Source: Hyphomicrobiales bacterium (lineage in GTDB: Bacteria; Pseudomonadota; Alphaproteobacteria; Rhizobiales; Rhizobiaceae). Taken from it: DNA of 56,307 bases. The stretch covers positions 1 to 56,307 of the forward strand of contig UCJA01000023.1 in assembly GCA_900472675.1 (NCBI GenBank), in the 5' to 3' direction. Below, in pieces: positions 8,141-16,294 of the stretch. The notes under the pieces are model-generated. The model was not told the origin of the DNA. It worked only from the letters and a program-made list of their open reading frames with translations, and did no database searches. Each line of letters opens with the position of its first letter. Position 1 is the stretch's first letter. Made by a program: the position numbers and the translations under genes.

Positions 8141-8470
8141 ATGCAGATCAGCGATATTCCCTTCGGCACAACGGACTGGGATGATGTGCCGAAGACCGAT
8201 CACACCGGCGAAACCGGCTCCGCCACCTGGCAGACCCGCCAGTTTGGCCCGCTCCGGGTGCGGATGGTCACCTATACGCCGGGCTATCTCGCCGACCACT
8301 GGTGCGTCAAAGGCCATATCCTGCTCTGCCTCGAGGGCGAGCTGGAGACCGAGCTTGCCGACGGTCGCCGCTTCACGCTGAAGCCCGGCATGAGCTACCA
8401 GGTGGCGGACAATGCCGAACCGCACCGCTCCTCGACCACCACGGGCGCACGGCTGTTCATCGTCGACTGA
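8141..8470 (+). CDS. DHCW-motif cupin-fold protein
   Basis: A 109-residue single-domain cupin. The sequence DHWCVKGH (about 50-57) gives the subfamily's name-giving motif, and the conserved glycines and MSYQVAD strand complete a small beta-barrel; DHW and late EPH supply possible metal ligands. Start ATG 8141 was chosen because the longer frame runs back into rarD. It lies 14 bases after rarD. Function of this subfamily is unknown. Confidence 0.8.
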   Translation: MQISDIPFGTTDWDDVPKTDHTGETGSATWQTRQFGPLRVRMVTYTPGYLADHWCVKGHILLCLEGELETELADGRRFTLKPGMSYQVADNAEPHRSSTTTGARLFIVD

Positions 8471-8484
8471 GCCTCTTGAGGCTT

Positions 8485-8790
8485 CTAGATCCCCGATCCG
8501 TCCAGCTCGTCATCGCTGCTGCCGGTCCAGGCCGGCGGCCTGTCCAGCCGGCCCTCTTCGGCTGCGGGGATCGGCATCCAGCATTTCAATTCCGGTTCCG
8601 CATATTCGATGATCATGCCGGGTGCGGAGTCCGAGGCGCGCCAGGCGTCTGCGCCGAACCGGTCGCCCTTTGACCAGTAGACGAGATCGACAGCTCCCGG
8701 CCCCTGTTCCGACGGGCGGATGGTCACCAGGATGCGGCTTCCGTCCCTCGGCGCGGATCGCATGGATTGCCAGCGGCCTGTGTCTTCCAT
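8485..8790 (-). CDS. Conserved hypothetical protein with MRSAPRDG motif
   Basis: A 101-residue soluble protein. The N terminus WQSMRSAPRDGSRILV matches a motif (W-x2-M-x2-AP-x-DG) that recurs in short proteobacterial and phage hypothetical proteins with a WxP tail; here CWMPIP follows. AAGGAGGAG stands eight bases before ATG 8790, an excellent ribosome binding site. It is convergent with the cupin gene. I cannot assign a function. Confidence 0.75.
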   Translation of the reverse strand: MEDTGRWQSMRSAPRDGSRILVTIRPSEQGPGAVDLVYWSKGDRFGADAWRASDSAPGMIIEYAEPELKCWMPIPAAEEGRLDRPPAWTGSSDDELDGSGI

Positions 8791-8947
8791 TGTCGGCTCC
8801 TCCTTCGCAGCAATGCCCGAGTGTCACCTCCTCAGAGTGCGCGGTCAACTCGTTGAGGCGCTCCGCGAGCAGTGCTGCCATTTGATTTGGAGACGAGGTC
8901 AGGCTACCTTCATTAGCGAGGAGCAAATCAACCAGGGAGGACTATCC

Positions 8948-9322
8948 ATGAGGCGTGCTTGGCCGCAGGAACTGAAATCGATCTTCGATGATGCCGAAGA
9001 GGTGATGCTGGACAGCCACGAACCGGAGGGCAAGGGGCCAGCAGCTCAGGGCAAGCCCCAGCGGGCGGCTCTCCGGCTTCGCGTCACCCAGGAGGACTAC
9101 CAGCGCATCTGGCCGCTCGCCGAGGCGCGCTACCGGCTGGACGGCAAATATGCCGGCAAGGCGGTGACGCTGATCGTCAACAATCCCCACTATGCCGCCT
9201 GGCATCCGGCCGACGGAGGATCGGTCGAAGCCGTCGCCGACAGCGGCGTGCCCTACAAGATCACCTATATCGTGGTGTATCTGCTTCTCGACGACGTGCG
9301 CGAGGAAGTCACCGCCGGCTAG
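8948..9322 (+). CDS. Conserved hypothetical protein
   Basis: A 124-residue soluble, acidic protein with a helical N terminus and a strand-rich second half (VTLIVNNPHYAAW, YKITYIVVYLLLDDV). GGGAGG lies eight bases before ATG 8948; the longer frame from 8720 has no such site and runs antisense to the gene at 8485. Its stop overlaps the stop of the convergent TetR gene by four bases. No family is recognised. Confidence 0.75.
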   Translation: MRRAWPQELKSIFDDAEEVMLDSHEPEGKGPAAQGKPQRAALRLRVTQEDYQRIWPLAEARYRLDGKYAGKAVTLIVNNPHYAAWHPADGGSVEAVADSGVPYKITYIVVYLLLDDVREEVTAG

Positions 9323-9948
9323 ACGGAAGCGGCACTCGGTTCGGCAGGAGCCGCGCCGAGGCGCCGTGCCTTTACGCCCGCCAACACTTCGGCGACCACC
9401 TGCTCCAGCTCCTGCCGGGTGGCGCCGTCGCGTGCCTGCACCGACAACCCCTGAAACACGGCAACGCAATAGCGCGCCAGAGAGACCGCCGCGTCGTGAT
9501 CGAGCCATTGCTCGAAGAGTTCTGCGATCATCTCGCGCATGGCATTTCGGCGCTCGGCCAGTTCACGGGCAAGCTCGGCGTGATCGGAGCCGCATTCGAT
9601 CATCCCACTTGAAATCATGCAGCCGCGCTCTCCGGCCGGATCAACGACCGCATCGACGGCCTTGTACAGCAGCGTTCCGATCGCGTCCTCAAGACTTGCC
9701 GGCGCGCCGATCTCCGTCACGCGACCGCGCAGGCCAAAATAGCGCTGCAGCGCTTCGCGGTAGAGCCCGGCCTTGTTGCCGAAGGCGGCGTAGAGGCTCG
9801 GCGGCGCAATTCCGATCGCAGTCGTCAGATCGTTCAGCGACACCCCCTCGTAGCCATGTCTCCAGAACAGCCGCATGGCTGTGTCGACCGCCTGGTCGCG
9901 ATCGAAAGTCCGCGGGCCGCCCCGCCGTGTCTTTGCTGCCTTGTCCAT
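9319..9948 (-). CDS. TetR/AcrR family transcriptional regulator
   Basis: A 209-residue regulator. The helix-turn-helix spans about 18-60 with the LYAAFGNKAGLY recognition segment typical of the TetR group containing a C-terminal CMISS block (SAV/YcdC-like). ATG 9948 is chosen; a GTG three codons upstream is also possible. It is divergent from the secreted alpha/beta hydrolase, with an inverted repeat and GATCACTA direct repeats between them, and so probably controls that gene and itself. Confidence 0.9.
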   Translation of the reverse strand: MDKAAKTRRGGPRTFDRDQAVDTAMRLFWRHGYEGVSLNDLTTAIGIAPPSLYAAFGNKAGLYREALQRYFGLRGRVTEIGAPASLEDAIGTLLYKAVDAVVDPAGERGCMISSGMIECGSDHAELARELAERRNAMREMIAELFEQWLDHDAAVSLARYCVAVFQGLSVQARDGATRQELEQVVAEVLAGVKARRLGAAPAEPSAASV

Positions 9949-10025
9949 AGCGATCACTAAAGACTACTTGACAGAAAAAATCAAGTCACTAACCTGTATC
10001 GATCACTACACTTAAGGATTTGATC
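9949..10025. promoter_or_regulatory. Divergent promoter region with operator-like repeats
   Basis: TTGACA (9968-9973) fits a -35 for the hydrolase gene, with a poor -10 (TAACCT) near 9990. ACTTGA (9966-9971) and TCAAGT (9981-9986) form an inverted repeat overlapping that -35. CGATCACTA occurs twice (about 9952-9960 and 10000-10008) as a direct repeat flanking it. Either could be the TetR operator. Confidence 0.55.
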
Positions 10026-10982
10026 GTGACCGATACGCGTTTTCATTCCGGGCCGGCGGCCCCGTCTCCCATCCCGAGGACGCTTCGCGGCGTCGTTGCC
10101 TCGATCATGACGATGGCCTTTTCTCTTCTCCTGGCCTTCTCCTCACCGGCGCTGGCGACGGACAAAGAATACACGGTGACGGCACCGGACGGCGTCAGCA
10201 TCGCCGTTCAGGAGGCGGGTGATCCATCCGGACCAGCGATCGTGTTTATTCATGGCCTGCTTGGAAGCCGGCTGAACTGGGCCCTGCAGACCAGCAGCCC
10301 CGAGCTGCAACGCTACCGGCTCATCACCTACGACATGCGCGGCCATGGCCTGTCCGGCAGGCCGGAGGACGCCGCGGCCTACCAGGACGGTCGGCGCTGG
10401 GCCGACGACCTGTCTACGGTCCTCAAGGCGAGCGGCGTCCGCGATCCGGTTCTTGTCGGATGGTCGCTGGGCGGCGCGGTTCTGTCCAACTATCTGGCTG
10501 CCTATGGCGACGCTGGACTTGCCGGCATGGTCTATGTGGACGGCGTTATCGAACTCAACGGCACACTTATCACCCCTCATCCGGAGGTCTATGCCGGCAT
10601 GGCGTCGAATGACCTGACGCAGCACCTGGATGCCGTGCGCAGCTTTCTCGCACTCTGCTTTGCCAAACAGCCCGACACGGCAATTTTCGAACGGCTTCTG
10701 TCGAATGCTGCCATGGCGTCCTGGACGATGACACGGATCACCCCGTCGATGACGGTTTCCGCAGCCGAGGGCCTGCCCAGGGCCAAGGTGCCGGTCCTCC
10801 TGCTCTATGGCGGCCGTGATGCGCTGGTGATGGTCGAGCCGAGCATTGCACGCGCCCGCGCGCTCAATCCCGCCATCCAGACCTTGATCTACCCGAACTC
10901 CGGGCATGCGCCCTTCCTCGAGGAGGCAGAACGCTTCGACCGCGACCTTGCCCGCTTTAGGGATGACCATCGCGGTCAGTAA
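10026..10982 (+). CDS. Secreted alpha/beta hydrolase
   Basis: A 318-residue hydrolase. A signal peptide ends near ALA-TDKEY (about 45), so it is likely periplasmic. The catalytic fold shows the HGLLGS oxyanion loop, MRGHGLSGRP, nucleophile elbow GWSLGG, the acidic residue in LLYGGRDALV and the His in SGHAPFLEE. GTG 10026 has AAGGA seven bases upstream; TTG 10020 is too close to that site and ATG 10107 leaves a very short leader. It is divergent from a TetR gene that probably controls it. The substrate (ester, lactone or haloperoxidase-like) is not determined. Confidence 0.85.
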   Translation: MTDTRFHSGPAAPSPIPRTLRGVVASIMTMAFSLLLAFSSPALATDKEYTVTAPDGVSIAVQEAGDPSGPAIVFIHGLLGSRLNWALQTSSPELQRYRLITYDMRGHGLSGRPEDAAAYQDGRRWADDLSTVLKASGVRDPVLVGWSLGGAVLSNYLAAYGDAGLAGMVYVDGVIELNGTLITPHPEVYAGMASNDLTQHLDAVRSFLALCFAKQPDTAIFERLLSNAAMASWTMTRITPSMTVSAAEGLPRAKVPVLLLYGGRDALVMVEPSIARARALNPAIQTLIYPNSGHAPFLEEAERFDRDLARFRDDHRGQ

Positions 10983-11004
10983 GACCGCAACGGACGATGT
11001 GCGA

Positions 11005-11034
11005 AGGGGCGAGGATTACCCCGCCCCTTTTCGT
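11005..11034. terminator. Bidirectional rho-independent terminator
   Basis: Stem AAGGGGCG (11005-11012) pairs with CGCCCCTT (11023-11030), followed by TTTTCGTCTT on the plus strand. It lies between the convergent hydrolase (ends 10982) and LOG (ends 11037) genes. Confidence 0.8.
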
Positions 11035-11036
11035 CT

Positions 11037-11642
11037 TCAGAGCTTAGCGATGACGGCGTCCTCGCCGTCGGGGTCGGTGATCTCCTTGCCGCGCTCCAGG
11101 ATGGCGGGGACGATCTCCTCGACATCGGCAATCACCATCGGCCGCACCAGGTGGGCGCGGTGGATGAAGCCTTCGTCGCGCATGTGGTCGACAAGGCTCA
11201 GCATCGGATCCCAGAAGCCGCCGATATTGGCAAACACCATGGGCTTCTCGTGACGGCCGAGTTGCCCCCAGGTCATGATCTCGACGATCTCCTCCAGCGT
11301 GCCGATACCGCCCGGCAGCGTCACGAAGGCGTCGGAGCGTTCGAACATCTTGTGCTTGCGCTCATGCATGTCCTCGGTCACGATCAGTTCGTCGAGCTGG
11401 CCGAGCGAATGGCGGGTCGCTTCCATGTCGACCAGGAACTCCGGGATGATGCCTGTGACCTGGCCGCCGTTGGTCAGCACGCCGGCTGCGACCGCACCCA
11501 TGATGCCCTTGGTTCCGCCGCCGTAGACCAGCCTCAAGCCGTGGGCAGCAATGGATTCTCCGAGCGCGCGACCAGCCGCCATGTAGGCGGGATCGCGTCC
11601 CGGTTGAGAGCCGCAGTAAACGCAGATGGATCGAATCGGCAC
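11037..11642 (-). CDS. LOG family protein (TIGR00730), cytokinin-riboside monophosphate phosphoribohydrolase type
   Basis: A 201-residue lysine-decarboxylase-like protein. The nucleotide-binding motif PGGIGTLEE is at 110-118, preceded by MHERKHKMF (about 92-100) and VYGGG near 40. LOG enzymes cleave the ribose-phosphate from nucleoside 5'-monophosphates; in plant-associated bacteria some make active cytokinin, others clear damaged AMP-like compounds. GTG 11642 follows AGGAG at a spacing of six, so the 53-residue upward extension is rejected. Substrate is unproven; lysine decarboxylase is an outdated label. Confidence 0.9.
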   Translation of the reverse strand: MPIRSICVYCGSQPGRDPAYMAAGRALGESIAAHGLRLVYGGGTKGIMGAVAAGVLTNGGQVTGIIPEFLVDMEATRHSLGQLDELIVTEDMHERKHKMFERSDAFVTLPGGIGTLEEIVEIMTWGQLGRHEKPMVFANIGGFWDPMLSLVDHMRDEGFIHRAHLVRPMVIADVEEIVPAILERGKEITDPDGEDAVIAKL

Positions 11643-11813
11643 AGTTTTCTCCTGAAGGCATTCGCATGCGAGGCGGACGCACGCCTCTCTTCCTGAAACT
11701 GGAGGCAAACGGCGCCCAGAGCAAGGCTCAGAGCCGCGAAAAGCTTGTGAATGCAGGAGGAAACGGCTAATCGGGATAGAGGCGGTACCCTCCGCCCTCA
11801 AGAGGCATTGAAG

Positions 11814-13589
11814 ATGAAAAACCGCGCCGGCTGGCTCGCCCTGATCGTACTCGCCATCGCATCGCTGCTGATGGTTTTCTTCGTGCTGCCCCGTCTCAAC
11901 CAGGGCTCCAAGCCGCTGGGCGACGCCATCAATGCTGCCGGCGATGCGGTGCAGGATGCGGTCAACGAGCCGAAGCCGGCAAAGCCCGGCGACACCGCCA
12001 CGCCGAAGGATGCGACAAAGCCTTCAGGCCAGGCCGCTGCGCCGACGCCAGCCACTCCTGGCGCGACGCTACCCGCCGATGCGGCTGCTGCCGGGGGCAC
12101 GGAGCAGGCAGGCAAGACCGGACGCCCGGCGCCTCCCGCCGACGCCGCCAAGCCGACGCCAGCCTTCGACGTGCTGCGGGTCGAGCCAGACGGTTCCACC
12201 GTGATCGCCGGGAAGGCCGAGCCGAATTCGACGCTCGAAGTGACCGACGGCAATGCGGTCGTCGCCAAGGTCCAGGTGGGCCCGAGCGGCGATTTCGCGA
12301 TCGTCCTCGACAATCCGCTACCGCCCGGCGACCACCAGCTGGTGCTGAAGGCGACCGGCAAGGACGGCAAGAGCGTCGTTTCGGAAGAGACCGCCACGAT
12401 TTCCATTCCAGTCGACAAGAAGAGCGGCAAGCTGCTGGCCATGGTGACGACGCCCGGCAAGGCGAGCCGGCTCATCGAGACGCCGGGCTCGACGCCAGCT
12501 CCGACACCCGCCCTTCCCGCCGGATCGAGCGAGGTGGCTTCGACCCCGCCGCCCCGCATGGCACCCGAGGGTGCAGCCACGCCCGTACCGGCAATGGGCA
12601 CGACACCAACGGCTCCGGTCGGCTCGACCGAGCTGCAGATCACCGCCGTGGAACTTGAAGGCAACAAGATCTTCATCGCCGGCATCGCCCGGTCCGGCAC
12701 TTCGGTACGCGGATTGGCGGACGGCAAGGAGATCGGTCGCGCCCAACCCAGCAGCAACCGGCACTTCGTCATCGAAGGCACGGCGGAGCTCCCGGTCGGC
12801 GACCACAAGATCACGGTCGAGAGCCTGAACGCCGCCGGTCAGGCGCTGGTGCGCGTCGAGGTTCCCTTCAACCGTCCGGAGGGCGACATGGTCGCGGCCG
12901 TGGCGATGCCAGCGAACGGCGCGGTCACCAGCGCGATCACCGCGCTTGACGGCGGCAGTTTCGACCGGCTGCGCACCGATACGGTGAAGGCCTTCAACCT
13001 GCTGCAGCGTCTCTATGCCGAGGGCAAGCTGCCTGCCATGGAGCAGATGATCGCCGCCCGCTCCGGCACCAGCATCGCGCTGAAGTCGCTGTCGGAATAC
13101 CGCCTGCCTGCGGGCGCCCCGCCTGCGGCGCGGATGCTGGCGGACACCACCACCCGCGAGGCTGGCAATGCCGTGGTCGCGCTCGATAGGCTGCCGGCGG
13201 ACGTGGCCGCTGTCGGGACTGCGCTCAAGGACATCCGCAACCTGATCGCCAGGGCGCTCGGCCCGGCGATGTCGCAGCAGATGGACGGGGCAGAGGTTGT
13301 GGCCGATGCCACGGCGGCTGACGCCAATGGCCTCAAAACCTTCCAGCAGGCGCCGCTCACGCAGAGCGATCGGGGAGCGGTGATCATCCGTCGCGGCGAT
13401 ACGCTGTGGCAGATCTCGCGCCGGGTCTATGGCCAGGGCGTGCGCTACACGACGATCTATCTCGCCAACGAGGACCAGATCAACAATCCGGACGTGATCC
13501 AGCCCGGGCAGATCTTTGGCGTGCCGGAAGAGTTCCGTCCGGATGCGGAAGAACTGCATCGCCAGCGGTTGCTGCGCCGCAAGAGCTGA
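11814..13589 (+). CDS. LysM domain protein with Ig-like repeats, membrane-anchored
   Basis: A 591-residue envelope protein. Residues 7-27 form a transmembrane anchor or uncleaved signal; a 90-residue Ala/Pro/Thr-rich linker follows; two Ig-like beta domains start near 120 (VLRVEPDGSTVIAGKAEPNS) and 275 (LQITAVELEGNKIFIAGIA), separated by a second Pro-rich linker; a C-terminal LysM domain lies at about 523-571 (RRGDTLWQISRRVYG). LysM binds peptidoglycan, so the protein would span from inner membrane to wall. AGAGG lies eight bases before ATG 11814. This layout is common in Rhizobiales; its exact job is unknown. Confidence 0.87.
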   Translation: MKNRAGWLALIVLAIASLLMVFFVLPRLNQGSKPLGDAINAAGDAVQDAVNEPKPAKPGDTATPKDATKPSGQAAAPTPATPGATLPADAAAAGGTEQAGKTGRPAPPADAAKPTPAFDVLRVEPDGSTVIAGKAEPNSTLEVTDGNAVVAKVQVGPSGDFAIVLDNPLPPGDHQLVLKATGKDGKSVVSEETATISIPVDKKSGKLLAMVTTPGKASRLIETPGSTPAPTPALPAGSSEVASTPPPRMAPEGAATPVPAMGTTPTAPVGSTELQITAVELEGNKIFIAGIARSGTSVRGLADGKEIGRAQPSSNRHFVIEGTAELPVGDHKITVESLNAAGQALVRVEVPFNRPEGDMVAAVAMPANGAVTSAITALDGGSFDRLRTDTVKAFNLLQRLYAEGKLPAMEQMIAARSGTSIALKSLSEYRLPAGAPPAARMLADTTTREAGNAVVALDRLPADVAAVGTALKDIRNLIARALGPAMSQQMDGAEVVADATAADANGLKTFQQAPLTQSDRGAVIIRRGDTLWQISRRVYGQGVRYTTIYLANEDQINNPDVIQPGQIFGVPEEFRPDAEELHRQRLLRRKS

Positions 13590-13707
13590 TCCTAACGCCT
13601 GCTGGAGACCTTCGCCGGCGGGAGCTTACCTCCCTCATCCCCTGCGAGCCTGCAGTGGCCTCGGTGGCTAGCCCCCATCTCCTTCGTCATGCTCGCCCCC
13701 CACCGCC

Positions 13708-13737
13708 GTCATCCTCGGGCTTGACCCGAGGATCCAG
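13708..13737. repeat. REP-like palindrome, copy A
   Basis: ATCCTCGGG (13711-13719), loop CTTGA, CCCGAGGAT (13725-13733), with GTC before and CCAG after. The same unit recurs at 15225-15254 and, degenerate, at 14888-14916. It lies between the LysM gene and the convergent PIN gene and could end transcription, though there is no T tract. Confidence 0.8.
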
Positions 13738-13741
13738 ACAA

Positions 13742-14365
13742 TCATCGCCGTCTTATGTAGACGGGATCCTCTTCCTCGCCCTCGTCGGCGGTGTCGGCCG
13801 TTGCGATGCGTATTGCCTGCCAGGCTGTCGCGGCTGCCTCGATGCCAAAGTCCTCTTCCATCCAACGGATGAAGGTTCTGGTGCCCATCAGTGCAATATC
13901 GGCTCGAACAGCTCTTACAGCGTCGCGACCGTCACGATCATCCATGATCACGACGATTTCCTCGGTTTGCGCCAATGCCGCTTTGAGATCTTGGACAGCA
14001 GAAAAGACGCTTCGTTCCCCGCGGTCACTCCAGTCGGGATGCAGGTCATCCGGCTTCCCAGCCCTTTCCCAGAGCCGCATCTCGCGCTCGTATCGCTGCC
14101 CTTCGACCGTCGCAAGAACAGTGATCCTGTCTCGGTTCCTGTCCAGCCAACCAGCCACGTATGCCCGAGCGTTCCGTCGCCGATCGCGGCCTTCGCCTGG
14201 CTCCCGGATGGCCTCGGAAATCACCATGTCGGTTATCATCAGGTCGCATCCCGGTTCGAAGAACCAGTCCAGCGATTCAATCGTGCCGAGAAGCGACAAA
14301 GGAGTGTTGTCCATGATCAGGAAACGGAGTGTTCTGGCATCTCCAGCGTCAGGTTTGTCAATCAC
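13742..14365 (-). CDS. PIN-like domain toxin
   Basis: A 207-residue protein that starts with GTG overlapping the TGA of the Phd-type antitoxin gene (GTGA). Acidic residues spaced as in PIN nucleases are visible: Asp in IMDNTPLSL (about 19), Glu in ISEAIRE (about 51), the DRGERSV block and DDRDGRDAV. PIN toxins are Mg-dependent RNases. It is longer than VapC (about 130 residues) with a charged C-terminal tail. Operon order, overlap and partner make it the toxin of a type II pair. The exact family is uncertain. Confidence 0.72.
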   Translation of the reverse strand: MIDKPDAGDARTLRFLIMDNTPLSLLGTIESLDWFFEPGCDLMITDMVISEAIREPGEGRDRRRNARAYVAGWLDRNRDRITVLATVEGQRYEREMRLWERAGKPDDLHPDWSDRGERSVFSAVQDLKAALAQTEEIVVIMDDRDGRDAVRAVRADIALMGTRTFIRWMEEDFGIEAAATAWQAIRIATADTADEGEEEDPVYIRRR

Positions 14366-14712
14366 CGGCCATTCCCCCTGAACATGGCCCTGACCCTGCC
14401 CAGTTCTGCATCGACGGCATCGTCGTTGACGCCGTTGATTGCATCATCCGACATCTGGTCCAAGACACGTTCGAAGTGTCTCACATCGTACCCGAGAGGG
14501 TCTGGAACATGGCGCACGACGACGCTTCTTCGCGGGAGGAGATCAGGGGGGACTGCCTCCCGTGCCATGCGCTTCAGCCGACAAAACTCCTCGACCGATA
14601 GAATGACGTTACGAGGTTTTCCGTGAGACGTGATCACGACACCTTCCTGCGACGCCGCTCGCTGAACGTCGCCAGTCTGTCTCTGGAGATCCATGGAGGT
14701 GAATGTCTGCAT
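14362..14712 (-). CDS. Phd/YefM family antitoxin
   Basis: A 116-residue protein. The first 60 residues match the Phd/YefM fold: LQRQTGDVQRAA, VVITSHGKPRNVIL and VEEF. The remaining 55 residues would wrap the toxin. ATG 14712 has GAAGG seven bases upstream; TTG 14727 is less likely. It lies directly before and overlaps the PIN gene. A dyad ACATA-TTC-TATGT at 14731-14743 upstream is the likely autoregulatory operator. Phd antitoxins pair with Doc, YoeB or PIN toxins; the PIN partner here is less usual than VapB. Confidence 0.85.
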   Translation of the reverse strand: MQTFTSMDLQRQTGDVQRAASQEGVVITSHGKPRNVILSVEEFCRLKRMAREAVPPDLLPRRSVVVRHVPDPLGYDVRHFERVLDQMSDDAINGVNDDAVDAELGRVRAMFRGNGR

Positions 14713-14730
14713 CGCATACGCCTTCAAAAA

Positions 14731-14743
14731 ACATATTCTATGT
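14731..14743. promoter_or_regulatory. Putative Phd operator
   Basis: A perfect inverted repeat ACATA-TTC-TATGT 19 bases upstream of the antitoxin start. On the minus strand it contains TAGAAT, a five of six match to a -10 box, so binding would block transcription. Confidence 0.55.
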
Positions 14744-14837
14744 ATTTAGGCCATCCTAGGCTTTTTCGCAATCTTGGACAGTGTCCGGTCATTATGGGTC
14801 GCACGGGGTGACGGCAGTGGCTACCTGGCTCCTTGAA

Positions 14838-14940
14838 TAAGAGAGTAACGCGATGCTTCTGGAGATCCGGGCGCCACCCTCTCCTTCGTCATGTCAGGGC
14901 TTGACCCGAGGATCCTCCTGCCGGGCGTCCGCACGGCGAG
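14838..14940. repeat. Composite intergenic repeat, copy B
   Basis: Begins with GAGAGTAACGCGATGCTTCT, then CCCTCTCCTTCGTCAT, a degenerate REP palindrome AGGGCTTGACCCGAGGATCC, and CCGGGCGTCCGCACGGCGA. Copy C at 15140-15275 has the same blocks in the same order and orientation. Confidence 0.7.
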
Positions 14941-15139
14941 GGCCTGTCCCAAACTCCTCTTTCCCCCTCACCAAGTTCGCCGAACCGCTCGGCAGAGCCT
15001 CGCGGGGCCGAACTATCCTCTCCCACAAGGGGAGAGGGGGCGCCGCGTTCGCCGCTGTCATTTCTGCCCAATTGTCAGCGTTATCGCTGCCGTCCTCGGT
15101 CATCGAGCTTGGCGCAACAGGTGACGAAGAAGAGACGCA

Positions 15140-15275
15140 TTGGACACGAGAGTGACGTGGTGCTTCTGGAAGTCGGAGAAAGCCCCTCCAATCCCTCGTA
15201 GACCCGGGCACCGCCCTCTCCTTCGTCATCCTCGGGCTTGACCCGAGGATCCAGCCGCCGGGCGTCCGCACGGCG
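15140..15275. repeat. Composite intergenic repeat, copy C
   Basis: Same block order as copy B: GAGAGTGACGTGGTGCTTCT, CCCTCTCCTTCGTCAT, the intact palindrome ATCCTCGGG-CTTGA-CCCGAGGAT (15228-15250), and CCGGGCGTCCGCACGGCGA. An extra stretch of about 30 bases lies after the first block. Confidence 0.7.
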
Positions 15276-15680
15276 ATGCCCGACTACTTCCGGGCGGGGA
15301 CGTATTTCCGACGGCCAAAAGTTTTCGCAGCGTCCGGACAGGGGGGTGGCGATGGCCGCACGGGTTGATCATCCCCGGCTGGTGCTGGCCGCCGATAATC
15401 GGGGCGTCATCGGATGGGAACCGGGTTCGCGAGCCGGCCTCCTCGACGGTCTTGCACAGTCCGGTCCCGGTGATGGTTGTGAAAGGGGGAAACGGAGGGC
15501 TCGGAAATCCTCCCAACCGCCGAAAGACAGCCGGGGCAGGCGACAATGCCTCTACCCACTACCCTATAATACCCGCCTGCCCCATTCCCTTCACCCCACC
15601 ATGCCGGATCCGATCCGGCGTGGGCAAAGGCGTTTTCCGGGTCACGGAGCCTAGAGGGGCAGATCGCGGAGCCGACCTAG

Positions 15681-16082
15681 TTAGCTGAGCTTGTCGAGGG
15701 TGCTCTGGTTCAGCAGCGTGGTGACGGCCAGGATCAGCTGGGCCGAGACAAAGGGCTTCTGAATGAGGATGCTGTTCGGCACACCCTGCGACGCCCAGGC
15801 CTTGGCGCTGTCGGCGGTCATATAGACCACCGGCATGGTGAGCACTTTTTCGCGCGCCCGGCGTCCGACATCCCATCCGCTTGGCCCGTCGCCCAGCCTG
15901 ATATCGGTCACCAGCGCATCGAAACGCGCCGCATCCTTGTCTAGCTCGGCAACCGCCTGGTCACCACTTGCGACTGCCACGACCTCGAACCCTTCGGCTG
16001 CCAGCGAATCCTCCGCGTCCAATTGAAGCAATGGGTCGTCTTCGACCAGGAGCACCACGCGCGCCATCGTATTCGCCGTCAT
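15681..16082 (-). CDS. Single-domain response regulator
   Basis: A 133-residue stand-alone receiver. The acidic pair is Glu14/Asp15-Asp16 in LVEDDPLLQ, the phospho-acceptor is Asp60 in VTDIRLGDG, Thr89 lies in MTAD, and Lys109 in QKPF. There is no output domain, so it would act by phosphotransfer or protein contact. The MPVVYMTAD and IQKPF blocks resemble receivers that work with HWE/HisKA_2 kinases in Rhizobiales. ATG 16067 is an alternative start. No kinase is adjacent; the nearest in this window is the HWE kinase of the kai operon 15 kb away. Confidence 0.88.
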   Translation of the reverse strand: MTANTMARVVLLVEDDPLLQLDAEDSLAAEGFEVVAVASGDQAVAELDKDAARFDALVTDIRLGDGPSGWDVGRRAREKVLTMPVVYMTADSAKAWASQGVPNSILIQKPFVSAQLILAVTTLLNQSTLDKLS

Positions 16083-16294
16083 ATGTCGCTACTTTCGAGA
16101 GAGCGATCGGTTAAGCCTAAGCTTATGGTATCAGATCCCGGTTAACGGTCGCCGTAAATCCGACAAGGCGCGCCGAAGTTCACCGCCCTTTGATCAAGCG
16201 CCTCACTTAGCGAAGTTTCACCAACCTGTCATTGCAAGATGCATGGTTGGGCCTTATGTGGCGGAAGCGCGTGGCGCCCCGCCCGGAGACATCA

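Larger units (their letters stand above)
14744..15680. other. Gene-free region of about 940 bases with repeats
   Basis: No frame here has conserved-looking protein, a good ribosome binding site or normal codon bias. It holds two copies of a composite repeat (about 14838-14940 and 15140-15275), a strong hairpin CCTCTCCC / GGGAGAGG (15017-15037), the sequence GGACAGTGTCCGG (14776-14788) shared with the window end, and the palindrome-like CCGGATCCGATCCGG near 15604. It looks like a sink for REP-type elements between convergent transcripts. Confidence 0.6.

Noticed and set aside
15226..15654. Overlapping frames of 100-140 codons in the gene-free region
   Set aside because: They translate the REP-like repeat, lack ribosome binding sites, and show no protein-like composition.
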